64,000 bases of DNA. Origin: Colletotrichum lupini. Taxonomy: Eukaryota; Ascomycota; Sordariomycetes; Glomerellales; Glomerellaceae. The stretch lies in NCBI RefSeq assembly GCF_023278565.1, contig NC_064672.1, positions 3,224,001 to 3,288,000 on the forward strand. The letters are read 5' to 3'. Position 1 is the first letter of the stretch, and each line of letters opens with the position of its first letter. Position numbers and translations under genes: made by a program. A model generated the notes under the pieces. That model worked only from the letters and a program-made list of their open reading frames with translations, searched no databases and had not been told where the DNA came from. Positions 34,424-48,000 of this stretch are shown in pieces.

Positions 34424-36462
34424 GACATGTCTTTTGTCGATCTGGTCTAGGCCTCCAAGTCGTCCAATTCTCAATTGATTGAGGCAAAGATTGATTCTGT
34501 CATCGCCTGTGTTGACAATTGGACCCATCGTCTGGTGCTCGGTCAAGGTATCGACGACAGTACGGAGTAGCATTGGTTTACACCAGCATCTTAGCAACTT
34601 GGGTAGGAAATGACGGCACTATACCAAGTGCCTACTTGTTTGTACAAAGAGAAATACTACTTAACTGTTCGAAGGGAGGCAGTGTGAGAGGTGGTAAAGT
34701 GGTGAACCAAACGTTCAAAGGGTCGAGACAGCAAGACCCAGCCCCGGGGCCCCTTGGCTAGACCCAGGAAATCGGGGGTGGGGACGAGCGGGGGTGTCAC
34801 ATTCCAAGTGGGGAAGAAGCAAGGCGCTACTGTACGGCTGCTGCATCCAGTGGCATCCATGTGGTCGTAGCGCCAGTCTCAGCCATTGAGGGTGGACGGA
34901 TTGAGTGCCATCACCGCACCGCTGCACCGCACCCGCCATACATCAAACAGACACGGTGAGACTCAGAGCATGCCATCGAGAACCACGATGAGATGACTCG
35001 ATTGCCTTTACCTCTCCCGTTTTCCTTTGCTCAGTTTCCCAGTCTCTCAGTTTTGATGCCTGCGTGCATTCACAGTTTGCCGCGATATAATCATCGTACC
35101 GCCTGATAGTACACACGAATAGAAGATGTAGTGAAATGGGTACCTATGTAGATAGTCATACACAGTGGTCCTTGAGGTATGGGAGATACTTCTAGTACTG
35201 GCTGACGTAAGGCAATGTACGATTAGATACCAGATAATGTGATTGAACGGTACCTTAAGGTAGGTAGGTGGGCATGGAATTGGGAGTTGGGACTGTTGCG
35301 AGTGGTCACGGTTCTTGCGGGATTGCACATTAATGGTTGAAGGCACCGTAGGTAAGGTCGGTGCCCTATGTACTGTGTATGCCTATCGTTGATTTCGTTG
35401 GCTCAAAGTTGTTTGTATTTCGCGACATCCCTGCCTATCTGCCCTTTTTGAAACATGTTGAGTGGCGACAAGAGACTCGAGTACCTAGGTATCTGCACCA
35501 GAGTTCCTCAAGACTAATGCTCTTGATCAGAGACGGAATGAGAGGGAGATCTCGCGCCCAAGGAAACTTCTACCGACGTCTTGAACTGCTTTACCAACTT
35601 ATCTACTGAACACTCCATGTGCGACCTGGCACCACACACCAGTTCAGTCCAACTCAACGGCACGTTGCTACCTATGGTCGTCTCATTCCGTCTCCACTGG
35701 CCGGCTCATCCGCGGGGCCAGGGCCATACCTATTTCAGCCGGTTGCATTCGACCCTTTCGTGTGTCTCCAATTCTTCCTGGAAATCATCAAGTGCTAACT
35801 CTTCCCTGCTACCTACCTGTGAGTACGGAGAAACACCAAGCCACGCATACTTATCATGTGCAGATAGCCGTGGACGAATATTCCTTTGTGACAACTGGTA
35901 GAGGACACATACATGCCGGCATCTTTAATTCGGCTGAAGCTCAACGTCAGATGTAAGGGCCAGACTAGATGCGATGAAATGGATGAAACCGTGGCAGAAC
36001 ATCTCCCTGACTGCTGGTTCCCGGAACGGATGCATGTCTAAGGCAGTGGGCACTACCTGTACGTGGTAGTATACTAGATATTCCCGCCGGGCCCTAGGTT
36101 CAGCACGAGAGGGGCTCCACATCATACATTGGTGATTCTTGGATCGTTCTACTTAGCAAGCAGTACCAGGAACGCATCTGTCTATCCATGTGTCCTAGCC
36201 GAGTCCTTGTGCACAGTAGGTTCAGTCAACGCCAGCAGAGGACAATGTCGCCATAGCGGATTCCCTACCCTACGAGCTTCGGTGGACAGCGTCAGCAGCG
36301 AGATCGAAAGCCGTCAGCGCCAATAACAAAATCCCCAAGATCGATGCAGGGCAGCTACTTGGGTATTTTCCCACTTTTGTCACAGAAGCACTTATTTTGG
36401 AGCACCCGTCGCGGGGGTGGGCCTGAAGTCCCCACTATCTTAGGGACCTCACGTTAAGATGA

Positions 36463-36481
36463 TATCTTAACATGGTTACTG
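36463..36481. repeat. 8-bp inverted repeat with 3-nt spacer
   Basis: GTTAAGAT, three bases, then ATCTTAAC, directly in the pps1/lipase spacer and 190 bp before the longer hairpin at 36672. Non-coding, function unknown. Confidence 0.6.
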
Positions 36482-36671
36482 GTACGGATACCTGAAGGCT
36501 TAGGTAGCTAGGTAGATCGATCCCTCCATGCCTCATGTGGCTGGTGCCACTAAAGCTCAATTGATGCTGACCTAAGGCAGGCCAGTCTTCCCTAGACGAG
36601 AAGCATCAACCATCTTACGTCATTGAGACGCATGAGAGCAAAACACTTGCGGAACGGAGCACATGCTTTCG

Positions 36672-36721
36672 GCCTTTCGCCTTACCGTTTACTGTCCTGT
36701 TCCTTAGGTAAGGCGAAAGGC
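36672..36721. repeat. Perfect 15-bp inverted repeat with 20-nt loop
   Basis: GCCTTTCGCCTTACC at 36672-36686 is exactly complementary to GGTAAGGCGAAAGGC at 36707-36721. The RNA or extruded DNA would make a stable stem of 15 bp (9 G:C pairs) with a 20-nt loop. It lies about 660 bp upstream of the lipase start codon. No open frame or transposase is nearby, and no flanking duplication was identified. It could be a remnant of a miniature inverted-repeat element or a structured transcript. Confidence 0.85.
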
Positions 36722-37380
36722 AAGTCAATCTAAGGCAACACTGCGCACGCCCAGAGTATTACGCACCACTCCTGCTGGTTCCTGAGCTAACATCCACAAG
36801 TTGTCAAGGACCTAGATTAAAATCGACATCCTACAGATACTGAGGCGCGAAATCGAAGCGGCAACTCCCACCCAGCCCTGGAGCTTCATCAACAGCATCT
36901 CTACTTCCCTCCTCATGCTGTGGACTTCGAGCGGAAGCTGGGTCTAAGGTACGCATCAGCCCTCTTGAGTCCTTCTTGGCCTCTGCGCTGGTAGCCTTGG
37001 TAAGCCTTCTACTGCATCGCGTCAGTGATTGCGGTACGCACTTGTCGATCCCGCTTGAAAGATAACTAACGCGTCTTCTTTACTACCTAAAGTCTGCCTC
37101 TACCAAACCACGCCTCTACTCCTTGGCGATCGCGAAATTCATAGAACCCTGCTCCAGCCATGCTCAAGTCTACGTCGCGCCGCAGGCTCACCGACAGCCA
37201 CCCGTGATACTTCAACCAACCACGCCTTTGACCACGACGCTTGACCTTCCTCACTTGTCTCCGATCTGCGTGTGATCTCCCCGTTCACTGGCCTCTGCGA
37301 CGCATTCAGAAACCTCACATCATCGAACTTGACGAACTTAGCATAGTAAGCCCGACCTCGAATGATAACAGCGGAACAAA

Positions 37381-40300
37381 ATGGACTCTTCAGAACAAAA
37401 CCATACGTACGGCCTCAAGTGCCGCCTTGCCCCGGTGTCCCAGCCATCAACTGGGGGCGTCGACGATGGCATCCCAGCGGTGGCTGCACAGTTTTTCTAT
37501 TCTTCAATACTACCCATAGACGACCCTTTGTCTCCTGGGACAATCGCTGGCGTGTCCGACGCCCGAACTGCTCGTGGCCCGATTCGTCCATTCTCCCTCG
37601 GTGACAATAATGCCCTCGAAAAGGCATGGCTTAGCTTTTTGTCTAACGATGATATTCAAGCTCACGAGCAGCTAGTTCGAGACAGGAAACTGAGTCCCAA
37701 TACTGAGAAAGCCAACGCGCATAAACTGGGCCTCTTAGCGCGACACTTAGCTATCAAGCACCTCCAGAAGCATGGTGGCATCATTCAAACATCGACCACG
37801 GCCGGCGAAGCTTCGGATCTTCTTCCAGACACCCCGATATCTACATGTTGCCCGGAGTTATTCATTGATGTCTCTACCGAGCTCCAGAATACCTTTTGTG
37901 CGCTGGCCAGGAAACATCACCCTTCGCTCGGCCAGGAGAGAGTCGTGCAAGAAGTCATGATGGAACTCAGGGGTCTCGTAGCATCGAGCGAGACGCGCCC
38001 CCAGTTCGGGAGTGTCTCTTCTTCCCGGCCACGAGCGGACTCGGCTCGTTCGCGGCAAATGGAGATTGTCAGCTCATTCAGCCCTCGGCAAGAAGCTGCG
38101 AGCGAATTGCAGAGAATGGGAAGAGAGGTTGGCAACACGGGGTTGGAGTCTGGGTCGAGGACTAGATCTGATTCCCGGACAAGCGAGCAAACATCTCGGC
38201 CCTCCACGCCGGGTTTGGGCACTTCGTTCCGGCAGCATGCTGCCGACGATGGTATCTCTGGCAAACCGTTTGTGCGTGCTGGGCTTCGGCAGCGACCCCA
38301 AGATTCGCTGGCGACGTCGTTCCCTCCTTCGGAACAGTCGAAATCGAATGATGTCGAAAATCAAGATCCAAGGCGTTCGTTCACTATGCCAGAGCCGCCC
38401 AGAACCAGATCGAACACTTCGCAAGCTAAAATTGTCAGCGATGAAAGTTACAGAAGAGAAGCTATTGACGTTGTTGTCGGCATCTCGCGGTTGCATATGG
38501 TGTCCATCCCGGCTCTACAAATGAAGCCCATTTACTGGTCCCCTGTGAACGACATTGCAATGGTCCTACGTGCCACCTGGTTCTACAGGTTCGTTGTTCT
38601 AATTGCTCAAATGTGTTCGAGGCTCTAACAGATAGATAGAGATACGATGCTACCAATACCCCCAGCTGTAGCGAATCAATTAGAGGCTGGCTACCGAGAG
38701 CTCAAGCCTCACACCGAGACGTGGAATGATGAGCTCCGTTGCGCCGTTGATGTAGGGCCTCTTGGCGAGGAAAAAGTCTCACATCGATTATGGCCAGAGA
38801 ACGTAAGTCAACCTAGCGACGGAGACAAGGAGCCAGTTTCGGATACTCGTATCTCATCAGATCCGTTCTGTGCCGCAAGCTGCTTTCGTGGGGAGGCGGC
38901 AGCAGAGGGTGCCATCGATCCAAACCTGAAGACTGCCTCGGCTACGCAACAGCATCGAAGTTACGCAACTTATCATGTCATCTATAAAGATGCTTCCAAG
39001 GCCTTTCTCCTCAAACCTAGTCTCAAGCCATCTGCCTACTACGGCAGGAGACCTGTTGCGAAGATTATGAAGGGGATGACCGTCGGCATTCCAGCTGTAC
39101 GTGGCTTTGATCGTGCGGTGTGGGAGCGTACACATGACAAGAACCGGCCTCGAGAAGCCACCAAGCAGCCAGCTTCTTCCGCCAGCAACACGATCGAGGC
39201 AGTCGGACAAGACGTCTGCGCGGCCTGCAAGGCTGAAAAAGAGCGCGGCCAAGTTACCGACCTTGTGTTGGTGGTTCACGGAATCGGCCAAAAGTTTGCG
39301 GAACGAGTCGAAAGCTTCCACTTCACCCACGCTATCAACGCTTTTCGGCGTGATGTTAACACGGAGTTGGCGAACCCAATTGTCAAGGGGGTGTTAAGAG
39401 ATGGCCAGAATGGTATCATGGTACTTCCCATCAACTGGCGGCATACACTCTCGTTCGAGGAAGGCGGCCCAATGACAGAGGAAGACAAAGCACAACACGT
39501 GCCAGACGGGTTCAGTCTTAAAGATATCGAGCCTGGCAGTATTCCCGCAGTTAGGAGCATGATATCGGATGTCATGTTCGACATACCCTTCTATTTATCT
39601 CACCACAAGGGCAAGATGATCAACGCGCTGGTGACAGAGGCCAATCGTGTGTATCGCCTCTGGTGCCGCAACAACCCCGGATTCGCAGATAGAGGGCGCA
39701 CTCACCTCATCGGTCATTCTCTGGGTAGCGCCATGGCTATTGAAATTCTTTCTCGACAACCCGCACGTATTCCGCAATTAGACCTCTCGACAAGAATGCC
39801 GAAGCCCGACTTCTTTGAGTTCGACACGAAGAACTTATTCTTGGTTGGAAGCCCCGCTGGTTTCTTCCTGCTCTTGGAACGAGGCATGCTTCAACCTCGG
39901 CGCGGTAGGGTGAAGCCTGGAGCTGATCCCGCCGACGTTAATGCGCCAGAAGTAACGGGCGAGGCCGGGCGATACGGTTGCATCGCCGTAGATAACATCT
40001 ATAATGTACTGGCCAAGGAGGATCCCATCGCTTACCTCCTGAATGGTACCATCGATCCGGTGTATGCAACCAGCCTGAGAACAGCACATGTCCCGTCAAG
40101 CGCCACCTCCCTTTTCAGATACGTTGGCAATGCAGTGAAAAGTCTTGTGCCCGGCGCAGCACCTACGCCAGCCACCATGGCCCCTCCTCCGGCCCCAAAG
40201 CCAAACTTTGCGCGCTTGCCTTCGCAGCTCGAGCTTGAGGTTCACGACTTCACGCGAGAGGAGATTGCTGAGCGAAAGGCTTATCTCCTTAATGACAATG

Positions 40301-40500
40301 GCCAGATCGACTACTACCTCAGGTTCGGCGGCGGGCCACTGGAGATCCAGTACCTCAACATGCTGAGCGCGCATACTTGCTACTGGACGAGTCAGGACTT
40401 CATTCGCATGTTGTGTATGGAAGTGGGCAGGAAACCTGGCAGAGAGAACACGATACCTGCCATGAGAGCTCAGAAGGCGGCTAAGAGGCCGCTTGGGTGA
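37381..40500 (+). CDS. DDHD-domain phospholipase (PA-PLA1 type)
   Basis: Predicted phosphatidic-acid-preferring phospholipase A1, an intracellular serine hydrolase. Two exons, 37381-38588 and 38640-40500, flank a 51-nt intron (donor GTTCGT, CTCTAAC branch site, tandem TAGATAG acceptor) and give about 1,022 aa. Residues ~60-420 include a folded part (the LGDNNALEKAWLSFLS segment, and MKPIYWSPVNDIAMVLRATWFY before the intron) and a disordered Ser/Arg stretch. The catalytic serine motif is GHSLGS at about residue 758, preceded by the LVLVVHGIGQKF segment. The DDHD domain follows, with FFLVGSP-like, DNIYNVLAKEDPIAYLLNG, and near the end YYLRFGGGPLEIQYLNMLSAHTCYW. It is convergent with rad3, 284 bp apart. 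ATG at 37381 is the first in the frame. Family is firm; substrate is by family only. Confidence 0.85.
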
Positions 40501-40784
40501 TAGACAGCTCAGACCGTCCTTCTCAGATAGCTTTACGTACATAGGTCACGGTTTTAAATTACGCTTGGTGTGATAGAGAGGCATGGAGTTTCCTGAAATG
40601 TTAAGACAATGTAAAGAATCCTTACGTTCTTATATACAGGTGTCATTTTGTTTGAGTTTTTACCCCGTTCTCAGATTTCTGTATCCTCGTCCGCACCGTC
40701 TCAGCGAAAGTGACGAATCTCTACCACCTCGAGCCTTGCACCTTAGTTGCTGGGTCGACGATCCTCTGGCATAATATAATGCCC

Positions 40785-43658
40785 TCAAAACCCGTCGTCA
40801 ATCTCCATCAAGTCATGGTCGAGGTCATCATCCAAGCCATACTCGTCACCTCCGTCGGCGCCGTAGCCGTCCCTACCAGCACCAACCTCTTCGAGCTCCT
40901 GAATTCGCTCCAAGTCCATTTTCTCCTTGTGCCTCATTAAGTCCTCGTAATTCCAGGTGCTCACACCCTCCTGATCTTTTGCTCGGAACGGCTGGGCCAT
41001 TTGTTTGAGGAAACGCCGGGCGCTGCTGACGGCCATGTCCGTGCTGACGTTTGTGTCGGCATCGAGCAGGCCCTGATTGATCCATTTGGGCAGCTGTGTC
41101 CGCTTCTTCTGGAATCTGCGGTCCGCGAGGACCATGATGCCGTAATCGTCCTTACCTCTCAAGACTCGACCGAGACACTGCGCGGCGTGGCGCATAGCGT
41201 CGAAGGACAGGAAGTCGTTCTCGCGGATGCGATACGTTTCTCGCAGGAACTCGAGACGGGCCTTGAGGATGCGGGACTCGGTGTACTGGAACGGCACGCC
41301 TATGCACAACACGGTCCGACCGTATTGGTGATCGAAATCGATGCCCTCCGAGACCTTGCCACGGGCGACACAGAGTAGTACGGCGCCGCGGCCATTGCAG
41401 CAGGCTGTCCTGTACGTCTCTAGCGCGAGCGACGTCTCTTGTGCATCTGGTGTCTCAACCAGAATCAGCTTGTACTTCCAGACTTCTTCGAGAATATTCA
41501 TGCCCTGCCACATGCTGATGATGGACTCCATGTACAAGTAGGAGGGGAAGAAAACGACCATGCCGTCTGGCGTGATTTTGGCAAACTCGGTTAGGAGAGT
41601 GCCGTAATTACGGACGACACTCGGCTCGTTCCGGACCTGAAAACTGGTCGAGATGGAAGATTGGTCGCTTCCACGAGTCACGATCATTGGCAGGAACGAT
41701 CTTCTGGCCAAGGTCATGCTGTAGGACTCCTGCACAACGGTTGAGAACCCCAGCATCTTTGGATACATTTCAAGTGGAGAAATTGTTCCTGACGTGATGA
41801 TGACGGAGCTGAATCTGTCAAAGACGGGCTTGATTGCGATGGCGGCGTCGAGACATGTGAAGTGCAGGACAGGGTTGGGTACCTCTGCCGTTTCTGACTC
41901 GAAAGGCTCGAGAATGAGCAGGAAACCCTTCTCATACGTCGCCACAAGCGTTGCGAATGTAGCAACTTCCTGCAGGGGTTGATAGTCCTCAATATTGGTA
42001 AGCTCAAGGGTCCGCACAAGTGACGTCAATCTCTCGGCGCAGAATCTAAGTGGCTTCTTTTCGATGAATGTGTATTCCTTGAGATGGGCGAGGAAAGACG
42101 GGGGTGTTTCCGATATCGTATGCCTGACCTTCATCCTAGTCTGGCGAAAGAAAGTTCAGCAACTGCATGCTTGACACAGTCCTTGTGTGTAGCTAACATA
42201 CCTTGAGATACTCGATAAATCTCTTTAGGAAGGACACAAAGTGTTCCGCTCTCCTGATGTTACCCGGAACCGCTTCCTTGAGCAGATCATCGGGAAGTGC
42301 TATGAATACATCAGTCCACATTCAGCCAGCGGGTGAGCTAGCGGGTGGTATTGCCTACCTGGATTCGCCATGAACGCATCTTCTTGCCGTGCTTCATCTG
42401 CGCCACGAAGTCCTTCGACCAGTTTCTGGTATTCGTTTTGTAATTGCTCTTGGTCGGTATCCCTCATTTCCGTAATCTTCCGTTCCAAGTTCTGCGCGCC
42501 CCTTGTGGCTTTCCGTAGAGAGTCTTCTGTGATGTCTGTGCTGAGAGATTCAATGCAGACGTTGTCGATATTGTGAGCCTCGTCAAAAACCACGATGCAG
42601 TCTTTTGAGAGCTCCCTTGATACCCTCTCGGCGATTTTGGGATCAAGTAGATAGTGGTACGAGTAGATGATAACGTTGCAAAATTGCATCTATTCGAAGT
42701 CAGTGGCACTGTACCAAACAAAGCCTTGTCTCCAGCGATTGGCTCTTTTACCATGCGTCTTGCGGTGAAGTACGGACATTGCTTGTGTTGCTCGCCGTAC
42801 TTCAAGAGGCCCTCAAACGTCCAAACTCCGTTTGGAATCAGGTTGTGCGGCTCAAGCAGGTCCAAGTTCTGCCACAAGTCAGCAACATGTTAGATCCAAG
42901 GGAGATAAAAGGACTGTAGCCGAGACGTACATCATGGTAGACACAAACGTCGACGTTCTCGCCGCGGTCTTTTTTCTCCTTGACAAAGCCTGCTGTCAAG
43001 CTTCGACAGCGTGCGTCGACGACGGAACCACTCTTCTCCTGTTTTACAGAGGGGTGAAGGCATAGGTTCTTTCGGCTTGTCAAGCCTAGGCCACGGAACT
43101 CTTCCTCCTCCCCAAGCTCTTGTGCTCGATACTTCATGAGAGCCTTGAGCTCAGCCAGAGCCTTTTCGATCTCAGACATTGTACCTGTAAACCTTTAGTT
43201 GCGGATCAGACGCGTATAAATGCAGACGATATGATCCTTACGAGAGCAATAGATTAGCTTCCGGTGCTCGGGGTTGTGTTGCTGGTAAGCGACGATGAGC
43301 GAGAGCAGCGAAACCGTCTTTCCTGTCCCTGAAGGCATCTCCAGTACGCAGTGCCCCCCTGCGTCTAGGGTCTCTGTGAGTTGGGGTAGCACGTCAGCGA
43401 CATCGTTCGTCGTTCAATCCCGTTCGGACTATTGCTCACTTTTGAGATCACACATGTATCTGGAGCCAACATCAGCATTTGGTCAGCGTTATACTTGGCC
43501 TGAGAGCAGCTCGCACGGGGCCTAACTCACGCATATTGCTCAGGGTAGATCGAAGGATATGGGAAAAGGACCGGCAATTCGCTATGGGCTCCATGTTAGT
43601 TGCGACGCGGGATTCTTTTGCAATCGCGAGCTGTAACTGACTCGATGAAGAACTTCAT
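40785..43658 (-). CDS. rad3: DNA repair helicase Rad3/XPD, TFIIH subunit
   Basis: 5'-3' DNA helicase of TFIIH, needed for nucleotide-excision repair and RNA polymerase II transcription. Nine exons (43658-43642, 43581-43531, 43459-43440, 43373-43242, 43184-42931, 42868-42752, 42689-42359, 42299-42202, 42140-40785) give 791 aa, the expected length. It begins [21 protein letters not shown]. Visible are Walker [10 protein letters not shown] (~41-49), the four Fe-S cluster cysteines (NLCLHP, ARCRSLT, VCVYHD and QCPYFTARR), Walker B DEAH in [21 protein letters not shown], motif V around [11 protein letters not shown], and motif [16 protein letters not shown]. Exons 1 and 3 are only 17 and 20 nt. 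The C terminus is acidic ([15 protein letters not shown]). Convergent with the lipase gene. Confidence 0.95.
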
Positions 43659-44877
43659 CTTGAGACGGCAAGAGTGCCGCAGCTAGCGACACAGTCAAGT
43701 TGATCGTTCAACGTGAGTGCAAAGAGAGGCAGGAGCGATTCTGAATAATGAGAGAAGGTCGTGATGGTCAAGGATGCGTGTTGACGGATTGAGACTGATT
43801 AATGGGGAGGTGGAGTGGATTGAGGAGGAAATGGACCAGGTGGACGAGTAAAGCGGGAGCGCGGTCACGGGCGCCAGATTCCGAAGCAGATCTCATCAGA
43901 CTAGTGCAATCTTGTGCTACAGAAGCGGCTCTATGGCTAGAGTTGTTCCAGAGGTAGTGGAGATCGAGATCGAGGTTGGGGCCGAGGTCGAGGTTGAGAA
44001 GGAGTTTGTGGTTACAGTCGAGACTAAGTCGTCAAGTGCGAAGCTCAATGGCCATCTTCTGCCGTGCCGAAAAGTTGTCTCGATGAGTGACGTGAGGCGG
44101 GCCCAGCGAACCTGAGGGATCGATCCCGACAGGCTACAGCTTCCCAGTCTTTGATGCCAAACAGTCGCGGCCTCACGTGATGAATGAGCTTATGTCATCC
44201 AACGCTGGTCATCATCTTGTTCCGGGTTGGCTGGTGCTTGGCTGAGGTGCTTGTCACTTCAGGTTCAGCGCCTGCGCCATAAGGTAGTCCGCTGAAGAGT
44301 CGCGTTAGCACCTTTCTGCCACTTTTTGTCTCTGTCAATCATCATTTGATCCCTGTTTTGTTTGGTCCGTATCAGGATTCCAACCGATTCGTGTACTCGC
44401 GCTCTTTCGCGCAGAGACGTCAAACGCGATGCTGGTTATTCGTACTACTCACAGCACCGGCCACTCCTTTCGTGATTTAGCAAGAGGTGACTTCTCGGTA
44501 GTGGTTTCATCACGCCCACCTAGCGTTCGGATACTCAAGGTAGATTGTCTTTGACGGGATGGCTGACGGATCCGTCGGGAAGGCGGGGAATTGTTCTTGG
44601 CTACCCGCCCGGCACAGCATAAGGCTGAGGGGAATCGAACACACCCTGCGTATCTGCGCGGCACATTCTCACTGTGAAGGACGAGGTGGGATGCCACGAC
44701 GATGGGGGCTCAGGGCATGTCAGACAACTTTCTGGGTGATGCAAAGCTTACCACCCATATGTACATTCGGTGTATTATGCAGCCAGAGGCACACGGAACC
44801 TACAGCTTGGTGTGAACCAATACTGAGACGGCAGGAGGTTGTTATGACCACCTCAGTGTCACGAAGCTGCCCAGCTG

Positions 44878-45010
44878 CTATGAAAGTATTACATGTGTTT
44901 TTTAATTCTGCCTCTGCTGGCTGCTCGGGCAGTTCTCATATCGTTTACGCGTTATTAATACACAGTATCAAGGTATACTCTCGCTGTGTCGACAGACTAT
45001 GAAAGTATTA
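44878..45010. repeat. 14-bp direct repeat CTATGAAAGTATTA, 119 bp apart
   Basis: Two exact copies at 44878-44891 and 44997-45010 in a locally AT-rich patch of the 7.5-kb spacer. No terminal repeats or target duplication of a mobile element could be defined, so origin is unknown. Confidence 0.7.
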
Positions 45011-48000
45011 TATTCGCTGGATATATTTTCAGTGGTCTCCCATATAGTTAGTGTCCAGTCTCGCAAGTTCAGGTTCTGCGGCATGGCTATGTGCCTGAGC
45101 GAGACTTCCTTTTTCGGCATGCGGAAGAACTTACTAGCACAGGAGGAGCGCCTGCCTTTAACACGCTCATTCATGGAAAGGGCTTCAACATAAGAAGACA
45201 GAGGAATACAGCTCATGGACGTTTCTCAAGACGTCAGGACATACCGAACATGGTCTCAGCCCGAACTGTTCCTTGGATGCTCAACGGCACCGGTGTCTTT
45301 GCCACAAAACCCGATAAAACATGACCTTGCTTTCATGGTAAATTCGTCGTCAGGGCTGCGTATTCACCTTGGCCTCCACGTGGCTTCGCATCTCATCAAG
45401 TCTTGCTTTTTGCTGTGAGCCGAGTTGAGATTACATCCACTATTACACCTATTACACCGTGCCCTACACGAGGAAGCGCGGCTCGAGCTCCCATGGACTG
45501 CAAGGCAGAGCTTGGTGATGCACTCAATTGGGGGAAAATCTAGCGCATTTATCGGCCACTCGCCTAGGCCAGCCAATGACTTGGCAGCGCATGGCTTGGC
45601 TCGCTGGTGTCTTCGCGGTATGCATCCGCTCGCTGACAACCTGAGGGCGGCCGTTGTAGGTACATGTAGGTGGTCACGATGATCTCTTCGCAGTGAAGTG
45701 AGATTTCCATGCCATTGGACGCAATCTCTTGACCGAGTCACAGTCAGCACTTAATCAGACGGCACTCCGGATCCTTTGGCAGCACGGATGCTTGCGCGAA
45801 GGAGCGCAGATACAGCTTTCCGATTTAGGCGGCATGTTGAAGGGTGGGAAATTCAGCTAAAGCTCGCACTGCTCGGAAGTGAGGTAGAATGCCTGTTCAC
45901 CAAAGTTCCCTATCAAGCACCCACCTGGTTGCTCTGCTTACGCCCGGCTGCGGTCTCGCTTCTGGGGACCCTTGCTTCAGGTTCGCAGACGCCAGACTGA
46001 ACGCAAGGATGCTGCTCATTCGGTGTCCACCTCGCAGTAGCGTACTGTCTACGGTGACATGGTAGGAAGTTGGAGGTCTGGGAGTTGGGAGATCGCAAGG
46101 TCTCGTAGGGTCAGTTTAATTTGGAATCAGCAGTCCTTACATAGTCTGGACAGATGTGCCGACGTGGTGTGTTCTATACATGGCCAGATGCGCAAGACAA
46201 GATTATCGAAATCCTTCAATCCACAAAAACGATGCGAAGAAATGAAGGGAACAGTCGAGGAGAGCATAAGGACTGGCAGACCAGGTATCACAAATATTCG
46301 GTACTCCGATAACCGTGTGGTTAATTATCATGTCCTAGAGTTACAGCAGTTTGACAGTGGATTAGACTGAATGCAAGAGCCAAGGTCAAAGATTCGGACC
46401 GCGGCCAGACTTTTCGGGGATACCGGTGCCAATATGGGGATATGAGAAGGAGAGAAAAGAGAGTTGGTCGATGGAGGATGCCGTTGGCTTTGTCTTGACG
46501 GCTTCCATCCCACCCACAGAAAAGTACCTTGCAGAGCCTGAAGAGAGAACCTGGTATTACTACCTACGTACGTAGTGTCTGTAGTCTGTCGGCGGCCGAG
46601 GGACGTGCTCCATCCCCCCCCTGACATTGAAAGCCTTACGGACTTCCACACGGCACCTCAAAGTACCTAGGAAAGCACGACAGGCACAACCAGCCTCGCG
46701 GTGACCAGACATACATGCACCTGACTTGGATGGCACACACCTGCCTTGATTTGGAACCTGACCTTACTTTGATGGATCTTTTCTGCGTTGCCTCTATGTA
46801 CCTTACAGAAGGTACGGATACCCTACGCCATGCCCTTTGACAGCTGCCACGAGCAAATCTGGATGGAGAAGAGGTATAAAAGGCGGGAGGAAAGGCAGGG
46901 TTGGATAGATTTCCCCAGGGGCAGGCACCGCCTACCGGGCAGACTGATGCTACTCGTGGATCTTAACAGATGTAATTCTGCTATACCTTAACAAAGTGAC
47001 CGACCCGAGGGCCTCATACATGGTAGGTGGGTGAAAACGTACCACGATGCCGGATCAACTCGATTTCAACTATCTAATTGATTTAAGCATTTACTGTAGG
47101 TGTAGAATGCCAGTTCATTAATGAACTCTTGCTCTGCCAGGCTTGAAGGTCCATAGACATGGCAAAAGTTTCTTCATGCAGCCGTATCCCTCACTCGCGA
47201 TGTCTCCAATAATACTCACGTCTGCAGCGATCACCAAGATGAACCATTGTCAGCCTTAAAGACTCATAACTCAATACCGTGCAAAGCAGCCATAGACTCA
47301 CGGAGCATGAGGGTGACAGATTGGGCTGCCCCATAGCGGACCCGGAACCCATTGCGAATATCTTCACATCGACTGTAGTAGGTGAATTCTAACCCGCCCA
47401 CGGACGATTAGACTCCACACTTTGCCCGAAGAAGCCAGGGGTATTCGATAAGGTGCGCGCATTGGATTCTTGGCTGATTCCTTCGAGGCTATCGAATTAA
47501 GGCATCGTACATTGTTGGATGGAGAGTTGTCACATCCGTATTGCTGACGGTGCCATAGAAATCGGACCCTCTAGAGACAGGGCCCAACACCATGGCGATT
47601 GAAGACCCAACTGCTCCTGAATTCCTAGTCCTGACAAGAATACTTGGCATGGCGATTGGCAGCAGGCATTCCAACCCCAGCGTTGACGCCATGCAAACGG
47701 GCGCGAAGGCGCGCATGGCGGCCTATGGGAACACGGGAGGAACAGGGTAATGAGGCGCCTGGGGCCGAGGGGGCGCAAGGAGCAACGCTAACCTTGGAAG
47801 TCAGAAAGCGAGTGAGGTGAGAGTATCTGCTGGTGAAAGAGCACGGCTTGCCGGCTGATGGAGTTTCGTTCTGATGCATTCTCTAATTGGACATAATAGA
47901 TGATGATTTCTTGGAAGCGGCAACGCTGACCCGTTTGCGAAGTAGTGTGCCAAAGTGCCTGCTCTGTCTTCGAATATGTGCAGCCATGAAGTTGACATTT

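Larger units (their letters stand above)
32534..37380. other. Divergent intergenic region, 4.8 kb
   Basis: Large spacer between pps1 and the DDHD lipase gene. No frame has convincing coding character. It carries two copies of TACGGAGTA (34099-34107 and 34561-34569), a 14-bp palindrome (34410-34423), an 8-bp inverted repeat (36463-36481), a perfect 15-bp inverted repeat (36672-36721) and scattered TACC/GGTA clusters (near 33700, 35250 and 36500). The right-hand ~300 bp, CT- and CA-rich, is probably the leader of the lipase gene. Confidence 0.55.

Noticed and set aside
44540..44690. Possible tRNA, from a GTTCGATTCC-like segment on the minus strand
   Set aside because: The bases flanking the loop do not pair as a T-arm and no acceptor stem or anticodon arm could be drawn.
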